Shown: in pieces, positions 43,016-54,904 of the stretch
Position numbering within the stretch: the first letter of the stretch is position 1
How the letters are laid out: every line of letters begins with the position of its first letter
Source: Paulownia fortunei
Taxonomy: Eukaryota > Streptophyta > Magnoliopsida > Lamiales > Paulowniaceae
DNA: 64,000 bases
Assembly: GCA_019321725.1 (NCBI GenBank)
Contig: CM033108.1
Coordinates: forward strand, 1,552,501 to 1,616,500
Reading direction: 5' to 3'
Notes under the pieces: generated by a model
Told to the model about the DNA's origin: nothing
Database searches by the model: none
What the model saw: only the letters and a program-made list of their open reading frames with translations
Translations under genes and position numbers: made by a program

Positions 43016-43786
43016 AATTCCTCAATACTCGATATCGATTATTAAAAACTTATTTGAGTTTGGTTCTTGTCTTAATAAATTAAATTTAAATACTTTTTTT
43101 TTCATTCGATAAAATTTGAAATTATGTTCGAACTCAATTAAATTAATGAAAAAAATAAAGAAATATGAATAAAAAAATCAAATTATTCGAATTCTCAAAT
43201 ACAATTTTTGAAATTTAATAAAAATTTAAACAAACTTGAATAATAATGTATTGGGCTCGAACCGAGTTGTTTACACCGTTACTGGAGGAGAGATTTGAAT
43301 TCCATACTCTTGAAATTTGAATCAAAGAATTTAGGGGTTTTTGGCATGCCAAGAATTTGCAATTTGCTCTCCTTTACCAAAGTCAGAGCTGAACAACAAT
43401 ATTTTTAATTCATAGATAAGATCTTATTTGAATAACAATTGTGACTTACAAAATTTATTGTTCAATTTTTTATCAAGCGAACTAAAATTATGATGACATC
43501 ATCTTAAACTTGAAATTTTCCTAGACTTTATGAGTCTTTTACATAAAAATTTAAGATAATTGAGACACCAATCCAAATATTCGACGCGCTGCTTATTGCC
43601 AAATTATTCATTGATGCATGATTTATTCAAAGTCTCAAATTAGCTAAATCCATGAGCCCAATTAGGCCCAGGTAATTAATATGTCCATCAGTTGCTTTGT
43701 TTGAGACTTAAATTGGGCCTGAAACGTCGGAAAAACCCAATCGGCTCGCTATCTGTGGCCCAATGATGCAAGCCTGTATTGTGACA

Positions 43787-44077
43787 TCAATGGGCTGATC
43801 TCCCAAGCCTAAAGCCCACAATCCATAAAGTAGCCCAAAAACGAACTGTGTAAGCATAAAATACAGCGTCGTGCGCCTGCTCACGCTGGATGTGGCGCAG
43901 GATAGTCGAGTGATTGTCTCTATAGTGCGCCAGGATGCGCATCGTCTGAGCTGGCACATACGCAATCCGGCTCGGTGATTCACCACCAGGCACCAATAAC
44001 TCAATCACAAATTTATCTCTCCATTTTCTCTTTCCCTCACCCTTTTCACCCCAACGGTCCACAAACAAAACCCTCAT
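43787..44077 (-). CDS. Small unrecognised ORF, divergent from the DUF829 gene
   Basis: 96 codons from a true ATG at 44077. The segment is more GC-rich than its surroundings (43720-44000), as exons are here. Residues 26-70 (VIELLVPGGESPSRIAYVP, MRILAHYRDNHSTILRHIQ) have a balanced, protein-like composition, while the last 20 residues (FWATLWIVGFRLG) could be read-through into an intron or UTR. The start lies only 55 bases from the start of the DUF829 gene on the other strand, so the two would share a bidirectional promoter. I do not recognise the family. Confidence 0.35.
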   Translation of the reverse strand: MRVLFVDRWGEKGEGKRKWRDKFVIELLVPGGESPSRIAYVPAQTMRILAHYRDNHSTILRHIQREQAHDAVFYAYTVRFWATLWIVGFRLGRSAH

Positions 44078-44132
44078 ATTACCTAATAATTTCAGAAATT
44101 CCGATAATTTCTAGCTTTGAGCTCTTGCGACG

Positions 44133-47100
44133 ATGAGCGGAGGAGGGAGGTTCTATTGGGCACGGAATCGCGAAGACTTTAAAGCGACGGGAATAATCGT
44201 GGTTTTTGCGTGGGCTTCCATCAGCGAAGTTCAGTTGAAGGATTTCATCTGCCTATGCTCTTCTCTCGGATGGAACTCTCTTGTTTGCCGCTCAGATTAT
44301 CTCAATCCGTACGCTCTTCTCACTGTAATTATAAGTTTTTGTTTGTCGTGATGATTGTGGATGTGGTGGAAACTTTGAAGTCTACTATTTTGAGCTAGTT
44401 GTTGTAGTAAGTGAAGTTCAGAAGAGAATTATAGCTTATTGAAGTCATTTTCGGATTCAACATATCGTGAAATGGAGGTAGTGTGAGTACACTTTGTGCT
44501 TTATGTGGCTGTCTGAGAACAGAGAAGTTTTGAAGACCTATATCTCGATTATAGAAGAAATCGCTAGTTCTTTTCTTCTTGATGAATAAATAGAAGGGTT
44601 TTATATTACTGTAGAAGAACAAGAGTGCAACTTTGGTAGTGTGGCATCAGACCTCACCACCGAAAATAAGTGGCTTTTCTAAGTATGTTGAGCATTAGAG
44701 AATCTGCTTGGCATTTGGAAATGGAGAAATAAATGTTGATTATCTGGATAAGTTAAAAACGTAGATGTGGTTGCCGATGATATACTTTCCAAGTATTTTG
44801 ATTAAAGTTGGTGTTTTCATTTAGCCCATAGTTTTTGAATTCCAAGTTCCTTATTATGAACAACTTGTTTTATTAGCATCAATACATTTTTAAATCCTAT
44901 TTATGAACAAAACTAATCAAATTATATAAACTGAGACCATGTTTCATAAGGTAAATTGTAGTAGCAATATAACAGATAAATACTGCACTTTGTCTTATTT
45001 TAGTTGTTTTTTATGCTTAAGGATGAGCACTGATAATCAATTATGACCTGCATTTGCCTCTGAACCTGTTTTAGCTATTTTTTTGCAGCTTCTTTCCAGA
45101 GAGGGCTACATCACTTGCTTTTGCTGTCCTTGATGAGCTTGTCAAGGTCAGTCTTTTTGCAATGTTTATATGAGTGGGAAAAATTAGCAAATTGAATGAG
45201 AAGCATATATGTAATCATTTTCCTTACATCAAGTATTTCATGATGCTGTTTTTGTTATTAGGTTGCTTGAAAAGCATGTTAATTATCCAACAGAGCATTT
45301 TGATCCCCCTTTTTCTGTCTTTGGGGAACCCTATTGGCTTCCCCTGTATGACTCTGAAAAGATTTGACTGGTGATAACCTACTACTTTATCATCGTGTAC
45401 AAAGCTTGTAATTTTAGATACATTTGGTTCACAAGAATTCTTAAAACCTTTGTTGCTTATTCTGTGTGCTTTTGTATATGTAGGAGCTGAGAGGTGGATT
45501 ATGTCCTGTAGTCCTTGCAACCTTTTCTGGTGGTTCCAAAGCTTGCATGTATAAGGTTTTACAGGTAAAGTCAATGCATTTGCATTGCCATTATTGATGC
45601 AGATGAAGATATACCTAATTCATGCATTGCTACTTATATATATATATATATATATATATATGTTCCTAAGACCTTTCTTTCGGGACTTTGTCATGCATTT
45701 GTTTCAATTAAGCCTTAGACTTGTTTGTTTGAGTTAGTTCTCTTCTCTGTATTCATCAAAAGACTGATCCAAATCCACTATCTATTTTACACCAAGCAAT
45801 ATGTGGAGCAACTTCCAATGTAGCAGTATAGTTGAATAATGTACTCATTGCTTATTCTGGCTGTGGCATGTTAATAATTCCTTTTCAAATTCATGCAGAT
45901 TATTGAAGGATGTTCTGAACTGGAGCTCAATATGGTAGATTTTGTCCCTTCGACTTAAATAAATGAATTATTGTTGGTGGATAGGTGAACCTTCTTTTAA
46001 TTACCCATTTGTTGTTACATGAAGGAGGACAGTAGATTGGTTGCAAGCTGCATCTCAGGCCAGATCTATGATTCTGATCCTATAGAATTTACTACTGACT
46101 TGGGTGCCCGATTTGCTTTGCACCGTTCCATCCTCAAATTGCCTGGTACATCAAAGCTAGTATCATTGTTTGCAAAAGGTGTTACTTCGAGCTTGGATGC
46201 TTTATTTCTTACCAGGTTTGGATCCCAACGTGCAGAATACTGGCAAACCCTTTATTCCTCAGTCGTAAGTTTCCAACTGACCCGTGGTTTTCCAAATTAT
46301 ATACTTACTTTTGTTGTTTTGACCTTTCTATTCCTTTAATGTTTTTCCTGTAGGGTTTGGGGACCCCGTTTCTCATTTTATGCTCAGAAAATGATGATGT
46401 GGCTCCTTTTCAACTCTATGTACCTTTGCTCAGCATTTACAGGATGTGGGGGGTAATGTAAAAGTTGTGAAGAGGAATACCTCTGCCCATCTAGGTTAGC
46501 TTATATGCAGTCTCCATTCCCTCATTACTTGAATTCATTTTGCTCTGTGTAACTTATGGCAAGCTTTTGTCAAGATGACTTTTGATTCTTTAAGAGCTAG
46601 CTGCCATCAGTCTATAGCAACTGAAGATGAATCAAATGTCTCACATGTTGAACTGAGTTTTTATGAGTCCATATATACGACAATCTGCCGTAGTATAATA
46701 CTAACGTAATTGCTACAACTTCACTACTTCCTGAAGTTTGTCAATTTGTTGTTTCTGCTTCCTGGTCATTATCATTGAGGAACTCAAACTAAATTTTATA
46801 GTTGGAGCTAACAAAAGCGTCAATGCTGATTCAAATTAGTGCATTCTCAAGAAATTCCTCAGAAATAGGGCTAGTTTTGGGAAAGTTATCCAATGTCTTA
46901 CTCGCTCTTACTTCAGCTATCTGACAGGACATGATGGTCCATATGCAAGCGCGAGGAAATTGCTCACATTCCAGTGTTCCACTTGCTCCTGTTGCATGTT
47001 TTTATTAAATGGAGACTTTTAGCTTGTGGTTGCCTTTGTTCTCATATGATATTACTTTTCTCCACAACTTTTTTAATGCATTTGGTACTAGCCTATAGAA

Positions 47101-48116
47101 GACTCATAAAATAACACAAGTGTTTCTTTGGAGAGAATATTTCAAATTTTTGTTAGAACCCTCTTTGAGCATTTTATACTCTCATTTATTTACCTTTTTG
47201 AGCATTTTATTCTTTCATGTATGCACCTCTTCGAGCATTTTAGTTGTTGAGTGCCTTTAGCAAGAAACATATTTACATCAGAATATTTTTGGTCTGCGCT
47301 TGATGGTCCTCAGTGTTATATTTTAAATTGATTTGAATTTAATCTGGCACTTAGCATTGGAACTTGTGTATTTGGCTTGTTCAACCTATGTTTTCAACGC
47401 TTTGCAAAATCTCGAATTGCTGTCATGATTGATGAATGATGCATAGCGTTCTCCTACTATTTGCTTTCTTCTACAATACTACTAGCCTATGTTGTTTAAA
47501 CTTCCTGCAAGTTGATTGTTTTTCTTCTCCTCCTCATGCTCCACCTCCACCTCCACCTCCTCCATCTTCTTTTGTGTGTGTGTGTGTTTTTTCTTCCCCA
47601 GTATTCCAATTTACTCATATTATGCCTGTTACAGGTCATTACAAGCATCAATCAATAAAGTACACAGCTGCTATAACTGAGTTGCTTGAGCAGGCAGTTT
47701 CAATTTTCTCCGGAAAAATCCAGAGACTTGGAGAAAAATCTCACATAGACGATATGCATGATGAAATATCTGACTTAATTTGTGACCTCCAGAATGCAGC
47801 AGTTGACTCAAATCAAAGTTTCAAAAGAGTTGCAGTTGGTCCAAGTGACCACTTCTTCCTGCCAAGTTCATCAGAGTATCAGAACAGCAGAGAATTTGGA
47901 TCCCTACAGAAGGAGCGGAAAGAGAGGTCACCTCATCGGTCAAGCCCTTGTATGAGCACAAATACTGTTCTTGGCCAAATACTTTTTGACGCATGTGTTC
48001 CAAAGAATGTTGAAGGATGGGATATTAAGTTCTCGGGCTCCTTGAATGGAGAACCATTTGCTTCTGTTCGGAGACGGTCACCCTTTAGTGGCATTAAACA
48101 TAGATCAAGATTATGA
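44133..48116 (+). CDS. DUF829 / TMEM53-like alpha/beta-hydrolase-fold protein, with one frameshift
   Basis: Seven exons (44133-44308, 45089-45146, 45484-45564, 45899-45934, 46025-46264, 46354-46494, 47635-48116) give about 404 residues. Recognisable family blocks in order: IIVVFAWASISE, SLGWNSLVCRSDYLNPFFP, ATSLAFAVLDELVKELRGG, VVLATFSGGSKACMYKVLQ (nucleophile-elbow region), a CISGQIYDSDPIEFTTDLG block, LDALFLTRFGSQRAEYWQTLYSS, and GTPFLILCSENDDVAPFQ. Exon 6 then changes frame near 46413-46418: after TTTCAA the sequence continues as LCTFAQHLQDVGGNVKVVK only if one more A is present. With it the total length is a multiple of three. The last exon adds GHYKHQSIKYTAAITELLEQA and a 100-residue low-complexity tail. 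DUF829 proteins have a hydrolase fold of unknown substrate; TMEM53 in animals is a nuclear-envelope protein. Confidence 0.85.
45634..45662. repeat. TA microsatellite in a DUF829 intron
   Basis: Uninterrupted alternating T and A, about 13-14 units, in the intron between exons 3 and 4. Confidence 0.85.
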
Positions 48117-50088
48117 GAGCTTTTGAGATAAACTATAGGTGGTGTGGTTCACTTACAGATTCCTGGATTTAGAGAGTACATAGTTTAACAGAGTAAACAG
48201 AAAGTAAAACCAAGTTGGAAATATGACCACTGGAATCCCAGAGAAATATTCAGGTATGATGGCTTTAAAATTATATGCCTGGTGATTTTGTTGGTCTCGC
48301 AGCTGACCGTGGTTTATGCCAAAGCTCCAGCTCATGGCATGGAATGTATAGTAGTTGAAGTAGCATGAAGTGCAGTTATAGAGAGTAGTGCATGGAGACG
48401 TAGACCGTAGATTTGTGCGCCTCGTTACCTGTCTGATATGAAGATCTCTGTCTTGTCTTGCACCAATTCCTGTTTTGCCTTGCTATACTTTTGGTATGTG
48501 CTGACAAGAGGAGGAAGTTTGCGCTACTACTGATGTAACATTTTGGAAATTATCTCATTCAGTTGGGTCACAATACAATCCCGTACTATGATACTAGCAG
48601 ATATGTATATATTAATGTATAATCTAGTGCCCTTAAAGAGTAAATAAATTGTGAAAGTTTGTCTTAATATTCATCTATTAGTGATTGCTGTCTTCTTATG
48701 CTTGGTTTGGGCGCTCTCTCCCACTACGGTCCTTAAAAACATCCTGAATAGCAACAACTGAGTTCAGGCGTCTTCATCTGTCTCTCTCTCTCTTTTCATC
48801 TTTTCTCAGCATCTTTCTCTTGCCCAACGTCACCACCTGCAGCCGCCTACCTCCATCTTTTTCTTCTTCTTTGTTTCTTCTTTCCCCTTTTATGGCGCCA
48901 CCATCCCTCCAGCTCCTTTCTTCTTCCCCTTTCTTGTCTTCTACACTTCCCCATGGCTGTCTCTTTCTTTTCCTTCTTTCTTCTTCCCATTCTTCATTTC
49001 CTCTCTCGACCGCCGGCCATCACTGGCTGTCACCCTTTCTTCTCCTTATTTCCTTTTGTTCTTCCTCCCTTCTTACCTTCTCTTCTAACATGCTTCTTCC
49101 TGGCCTCGCGGAGACAGTGCCTCCATTAATGCCACCACCATAACCATTGGGTTCTATTCAATTTACAAACTGGGTTTTCTAAAAATTGGATGATGAAATC
49201 ATTTGGGCTGAAGGATAATGTGGTAATTGCCTCTACAATTTCAAGGGTATATTGGAGTTTTTGGTCACTCATCATTTGTTGGATAATTCCATCAGACATC
49301 CAAAAAGGAATTCCTCATCTTTAATTTTAGTGAAATTAGACTGGGCTCATTATCAATAAAGGCCTCAACAAAAAATGTAAATAAGGTACCAAAACCCACA
49401 ACGCATACGGGGCCTTATTGATGTGGTTAAATGAATATCGTATATTATTGGTAGAAAATGTGATTGAAATTTCAGTTGTTAGTTATTCGAAATTTAGGAA
49501 AATATATTTTGAAAAGGTTATCGAGAATATGTAAAAATAAAAATTTATTTGGATTCCAAAGCTCGCAAGTTTTTTGAGTTAACTGATTTGATATTTTAAT
49601 TTTAAAAAATATGTATGATTATTTATTTGGGATACAAAATATATATTATTTTCTAAAGAATGAGGTGTAATTTTTCTATAAATTATAGTGTAGATTTTGG
49701 AATAGGATTTAGTTTAATTATCTTCAGAAAAATAAATAAAATAAAATCTTTCTTGAACAAAAAATTTGAATAACATAGCTACATGTTTTAACTCAAGACA
49801 GAAAGAAGTGGCAGGTCACATTGGAAGAAGTGAAAAATCTCTCACACTCATACCTATTTTATTCTCCTAACATCAAATTGGTATTAATTCAAATGACGGA
49901 CAGTGCTTTAGCTGGGTACCATCTCCGAGAAACAAGGACAATGGTCTGACAACCTTGTCAAATCCCATTTGAACTCAGCTGTCCAAAACTCTGCAATATT
50001 TTGAACCCAACAATCGATACTTAGATGATGGACCTGAGCTCTTTACTTCTCTTGTGAAGCAAAATTACAGAGAAGCAAAAACAAAACT
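48117..50088. other. Intergenic region between DUF829 and B3 genes
   Basis: No supported gene. 48780-49140 is strongly pyrimidine-rich (TCTCTC and TTCTTC runs) and opens a meaningless Ser/Leu/Pro-rich frame. The remainder is AT-rich. The last few hundred bases include the B3 gene promoter. Confidence 0.55.
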
Positions 50089-53000
50089 ATGGCTCTCTCT
50101 CCGATGAATGATTCTAAACGAAGCCCTGTTTCTTCTTCTTTTTCCAAGTCCAAGGTTTGTCTCTCTCTAGAAAGTGCTTATCTTTTGAGGTCTGGACATA
50201 TATTGTCCTATCAAAAATGGGTCTTGAGCGTGTTTGTTTATTTTATTTTTTGTTTAATGCTCTATAACAGCTTAAGCAGAGGATTGCATGGGAGATTAAG
50301 AAAAAGCTGGTGAAGAAGAGGCTAATGGATCTTAGCAACAAGAAACAGAATGTGAGAATCTTCCTCTTTTATATATATAGTAATATTATACGATGTTCAT
50401 TTATATTGCTGTTTGACCGTTTGCAGTTGCCCTACAGAATGATTTCACTCGATTTAACTCCATATTGGTTTAACCTGGTGTAATAATTCAGTTCTGTTCT
50501 TGGTTTCTGAAATGCTGCGAAACCATTAAGTTTCAGTTTGAAGAAATTTTCCATTTTGGATTAGTCAGGTGCTGCTAAATAAAGTTCTTGGCAAGTCACA
50601 TTTTGCAAAATTTATTTCAAGTTGGATGCTTTAACATTCTAAACCAATGCTCTGTATTTGGTTATGTGATGCGATCATTGTGAAAAGAGCGGCAATTTTA
50701 GGGCGGTTTAATGTAAGTTGTATGTGTCGTTCTACCTGATTTCAAGTAATTTTAGGATGAAAGTCAATGGAGTCATGATGAATTTGTGATTTTAGCATCA
50801 CAGTTCGATTCTTAAGTTAGATTATCTACTTTATTCAGTACTGTAAGTGGAATCAGGCCATAAACTTGTAAAATTGTTCGGCAGCAGGGTCGTATGTGAG
50901 CAAGGGTGCGAACTGCAAAGGGAGAGGCTTTTCTCATTTAAGATGGAACTACTCCAAATACTGTCATATGATCTTGGGATGAAAATAGTAGGCATAGAAA
51001 TGGGATGTGTGTATTTTACCAATACATCGTTTGTTCACTTCATTTTCTTTCTGTTTTGTTCAAATAGATTGTTTTTTAGTGGGATAGTTCCATCAATCTC
51101 ATTCTAGCCCTGTCTTGCACCTTAATGAGTACCGTCGGTCAGATTTATTCTGTTGCTTTAATGCTACTTCGATGATCAGCTTATGAGAAACTTCTTTAAA
51201 TGCTTGAGCAGGGAGAATCTGTAAATATGGATAGGCCTATCATATGGTAAGTGAGATGCTGTAAATTCTTATAAAGATTCTCTCTCCTGGGAAAAAAGGT
51301 GCTCTTTATAACTGCATTTGTTTTCTTGCACTGTTTTTCTCTATTCTTGTAGTTATCCACCAAAGGAGAACACAAGCAGTGATGTTCATAGTTGTGATGG
51401 TGTCTCAACGTCTGCTATGGAGCGAGCACAAGAGATTCAAGCAAATTTGTCACCACATATCCCTAGTCTTTTGAAGCATTTGCTCAGATCGCATGTAACT
51501 GGTGGATTCTGGTTGGTGAGTTGTAGTTGTATACGTGCTCTAGAAATGAGGGAAAAGAACTTCTAGAGAATAAATAAAACCATACGAATTCTCTTTTATT
51601 TGCAGGGTCTACCTAGGAAATTTTGTTATGCACATCTACCGAAGCATGATGATACAGTAGTTTTGGTGGGTGAAAATGAACAAGAATTCAATACCAAGTA
51701 CTTGGTGGATAAAAATGGACTAAGTGGTGGATGGAGAGGTTTCTCCATTGCACACAATTTGCTTGAGAGAGATGTCTTAGTTTTTCAACTGACTGAGCCA
51801 TGCAAGTTTAAGGTAGTTCATTGAGCCTTAATCTTCTTACGCATGCTTATTTTTTCTGTTTCCATTTGTTGGTCGAAGTTAATATAATTGTAAGAGGCAA
51901 TCGATAGTGGTGATATTACTTCACAGGCCAGAAGCAGACTATTGTTTAGAGAAATATGACTGTAGCATATTAAGCATAAATAGATAACAATAGATGGACT
52001 ATGGCCAACAGGTAACACACATGAAATGTGGATAAAGTTTGCTTGGTTTAGGTTCAATGAAGTTATGATTGTCTTCTTCCAACTTGGAAGTTTTCAGTTG
52101 CAATTTTTTTGACCTTGATAAACTGTTTGAAATTGGACCTATCACGATACCTATAGAAATATTATTTCTGTTCTCTTGTTGTCTGTTGATTTTGAGGCCT
52201 GATTTGAAGTGTTAGCCGTTCCAACTTTAAAGCACTTCATTTCGTATGGTGAGAAGTTTTCTCTGACTGTCTGCTGTTTTGGTTTTCTTAAGGTACACAT
52301 CATGAGAGAAAGAAGATTAACAGAAGTTGATGGGGCTAGGAGCCCTCTAAATCCAGATTTTCATGCTAAGCCAATTGAGGTAGGTATGTGATTCCACATC
52401 TTAATCTTATTTATATTATTTGCTCCATGCCCAAGAAACAGAATTTACAGTTTCACTGAAAATGATGTTAGTGAAAATGGAAGACCAACTGGAAGAAAAT
52501 GCAGGGATTACTGAAACAGCGAGGCAGAAATACCTGGAGCCAGTTGCAGTATTTAATCATCAAAAGAAAGATATGGGATTATTAATTTCTATTAGTGAGC
52601 CTGGTGCAGATCAGTCTGGTGACAGTGACAATCTTGGTTCAGATATTGCGGATGGCATCAGATTCTCAGAATCTCTCGTCAGTTTTAAAGATGTGAAGGG
52701 CTTTGAAGATTTCAACATTCATGTTGATGGCCTAATTCTTGACTCCGAGATACCAATGCATCTTAGAACAAAGTATTATGAGCTTTGCCACAGTCAAAAT
52801 ATGTTTCTTCACGACAATCTTATCCAGGGCCTTAATAGTAAGCTAGCTGCTGGAATGATTTCTGAAACAATCAACATAGCTGATGCTATCAGAGCTGCCA
52901 AGCGTAGCACAGCTCCTATTCATTTGGAAAGTTGGGACAAAACTCTTAAAGCTTTTGAGGATTTAGGCATGGTGGTAGGATTTCTACGTGCTCGGATACA

Positions 53001-53214
53001 TAAGCTACTAAGCCTTTCTCGTGAATACCAAGCTAAAATTATATTGAAGAGAACTGAGAGAGCTGCAGCAGAAGACGAGATGAGAGCTCTCAAGATGAAA
53101 CTTTCGGATGTTAAAATGTGGATAGAAAACTTAGATGCCGAGATTGATGCTCTTAAAGTGAAAAATGAGGATCTCAGCTTTGTGTTTAAGGAGGTCTCTG
53201 GTGCTTCGTGGTGA
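50089..53214 (+). CDS. B3-domain protein with long helical C-terminal region
   Basis: Seven exons (50089-50154, 50271-50351, 51212-51246, 51353-51515, 51606-51812, 52293-52383, 52436-53214) join in frame into 473 residues. An N-terminal basic stretch (LKQRIAWEIKKKLVKKRLMD) is followed by AMERAQEIQANLSPHIPSLLKHLLRSHV, the typical entry to a plant B3 domain, and by GLPRKFCYAHLP, GLSGGWRGFSIAHNLLERDVL and VFQLTEPCKFKVHI; the B3 domain spans about residues 93-190. This matches the group of At3g19184/At5g42700 and rice Os01g0234100 rather than ARF, LAV or RAV types. The C-terminal 250 residues are mostly helical and end in a likely coiled coil (RTERAAAEDEMRALKMKLSD, WIENLDAEIDALKVKNEDLS). Exon 6 ends ATT GAG GTA G|GTATGT; the donor four bases earlier breaks the frame. 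B3 domains bind DNA; the targets of this group are not known to me. Confidence 0.9.
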
Positions 53215-54318
53215 AATCTCTCTTACTTACTGCAGCTGGGGTGTATAGTTTTTGTCATATTACAAGCACACATCACAAAATTGCTGACTGCGTTCGAAGT
53301 TAAATAGCTGTACAAGTTTCTGATGCTGTAACCTTTCTTTTCTTCATCCCAGAGATCAGTAAAACAAGTGAAATGCAGAAGCATCATTCTGCAAAAGCGG
53401 GACACGGCCGTATGTTTTGTATGCTGTTTACAGGGGAGGTTTATGACCGTCCATTTTTGTTTCTTTTAGAAATGCCTGACTTGAGCCAATTAGTATCACT
53501 TTGGAATGTTTTCTGTAGTTTTTATGGATCATGTTGTATTTGGACAACAAATGTGATCCACTGAGAAGAGAAAGGTGTTAAACTAATTTCAAACTTAGGC
53601 CATGTTCAATTGTCTTACAAGTATAACATTATGTACGAGGCTACCATATCAGGGAATGAGCTCATTGCATATATATTTGGAAGAAAGTTTTGTCAGCAAA
53701 GACCAAGGCAGGACACAGGATTCAAAATGTTGCTATTAATAACGCCTGTAGTCCTAATAACTCTTGTAGTTTGGGTCAATTTGAATTTTCTATTGTAAAT
53801 AATTTTTTTCTTTTCTTTTATTTTATTATTACATGTCAAGTATATATTAATGATATCATGATATCATCAATGCACAGACGTGTGAAATTAGTTAAATAGA
53901 ATATTATTGATTTGAATTGAGTTTGGGTGGTCGAATTGTTTGTAAGATTAATTTTAAATATATATTTAAAAAAATATTTTATACACGCGATATATCTACG
54001 AATGATATGTAAGAGAAGATGTAATTATAATAGATAGAAGAGCCAAATTGATCAATAAGATAATATGCCCACATTAGAATATCAAGAAGAGCATTGTGTA
54101 GGCAGATTATTGATGGAGGAAGAGGGATCAAAATTAACATATTCATTGTCTCTATCTACACGAGTCCAAACCTGGCATTAATTCTCTAACATTATCAGCA
54201 ACAACAAAAATCTTCCTCCCCAAAACAACTGAATGTTCATTAATGAGCAAGATTTTAAAATACAAAAATCAACTAATTTTACAAAATTATAACAAGCTAA
54301 TGCTTTAGGCTTTTTTTG
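53215..54318. other. 3' UTR and intergenic region after the B3 gene
   Basis: No ORF with protein-like composition. The first few hundred bases are probably 3' UTR. 53930-54020 is AT-rich. Confidence 0.6.
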
Positions 54319-54810
54319 TCAAAATGCAATCTTCTCACCTTTAAAGTTGGCAAAAACATCCTCATAAACCATCTCTGGGGTCTTCATTTCATCTATTCTT
54401 TCTAAAGCTCCATTGATATTCTTTTCAGCTTTCTTAGGCACCATACTCTGTGATCTCTTTAGTCCTAACCTCTCCTTCCACCGGCTTGTACCTTTTCCTA
54501 ACCTTGGTGATGCAATATCCTCATAATCATCATCACCAGCAAGAAGCTCATCTCTAAGAGTGGTGGTTTTTGGGCAATTTTCCCTCAAGGGCAGCATTTT
54601 TCCCTTGAAGAAAAGCTCATCAGCAGAGATCATGGTGTAATTGGGGACAGAAAACTCGAAATCCGAGGATACAGGGGCTTGTCTATAGCTGTTTTCTAGG
54701 TTGATGGGTTGTTGAGGATCAGCAAAATCATTTGAGAATGAGATTCTTGGACTCATGGTATTGTAGAGGCCTTGATGTTGATCCTTGTTGAGCATGTTTA
54801 GGCATGCCAT
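54319..54810 (-). CDS. Small intronless plant protein of unknown function
   Basis: 163 codons, ATG at 54810 to TAA at 54319, with no frame damage. Composition is protein-like and hydrophilic, with no signal peptide or membrane segment. Notable segments are PRISFSNDFAD near the start, MISADELFFKGKMLPL in the middle (this 'ADELF-x-G' phrase occurs in DUF1645-like plant proteins), TLRDELLAGDDD, and WKERLGLKRSQS followed by basic residues. On that basis it may belong to the broad DUF1645-like group, but similarity is limited to the short motif. A TATA-like sequence (ACCCTTTATATAGG) lies about 80 bases upstream on its own strand as CCTATATAAAGGG at 54892-54904. Confidence 0.75.
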   Translation of the reverse strand: MACLNMLNKDQHQGLYNTMSPRISFSNDFADPQQPINLENSYRQAPVSSDFEFSVPNYTMISADELFFKGKMLPLRENCPKTTTLRDELLAGDDDYEDIASPRLGKGTSRWKERLGLKRSQSMVPKKAEKNINGALERIDEMKTPEMVYEDVFANFKGEKIAF

Positions 54811-54891
54811 TGGGGGATCACACTTAAGGGCAGTGTTTAAGTTTCTTCTTCTTTTGGTCTACAGTTGGGAGTTCACATGCAATGTGCTAAC

Positions 54892-54904
54892 CCTTTATAT
54901 AGGA
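54892..54904 (-). promoter_or_regulatory. TATA box of the 163-codon gene
   Basis: On the minus strand CCTATATAAAGGG lies about 85 bases before the ATG at 54810, at the distance expected for a plant core promoter. Confidence 0.65.

Noticed and set aside
44395..44622. Short reverse ORF in the first DUF829 intron
   Set aside because: AT-rich chance ORF, no motif, inside an intron.
48820..49143. 107-codon plus-strand ORF
   Set aside because: Ser/Leu/Pro-rich translation of a pyrimidine tract; low complexity, no homologous motif, no valid context as a gene.
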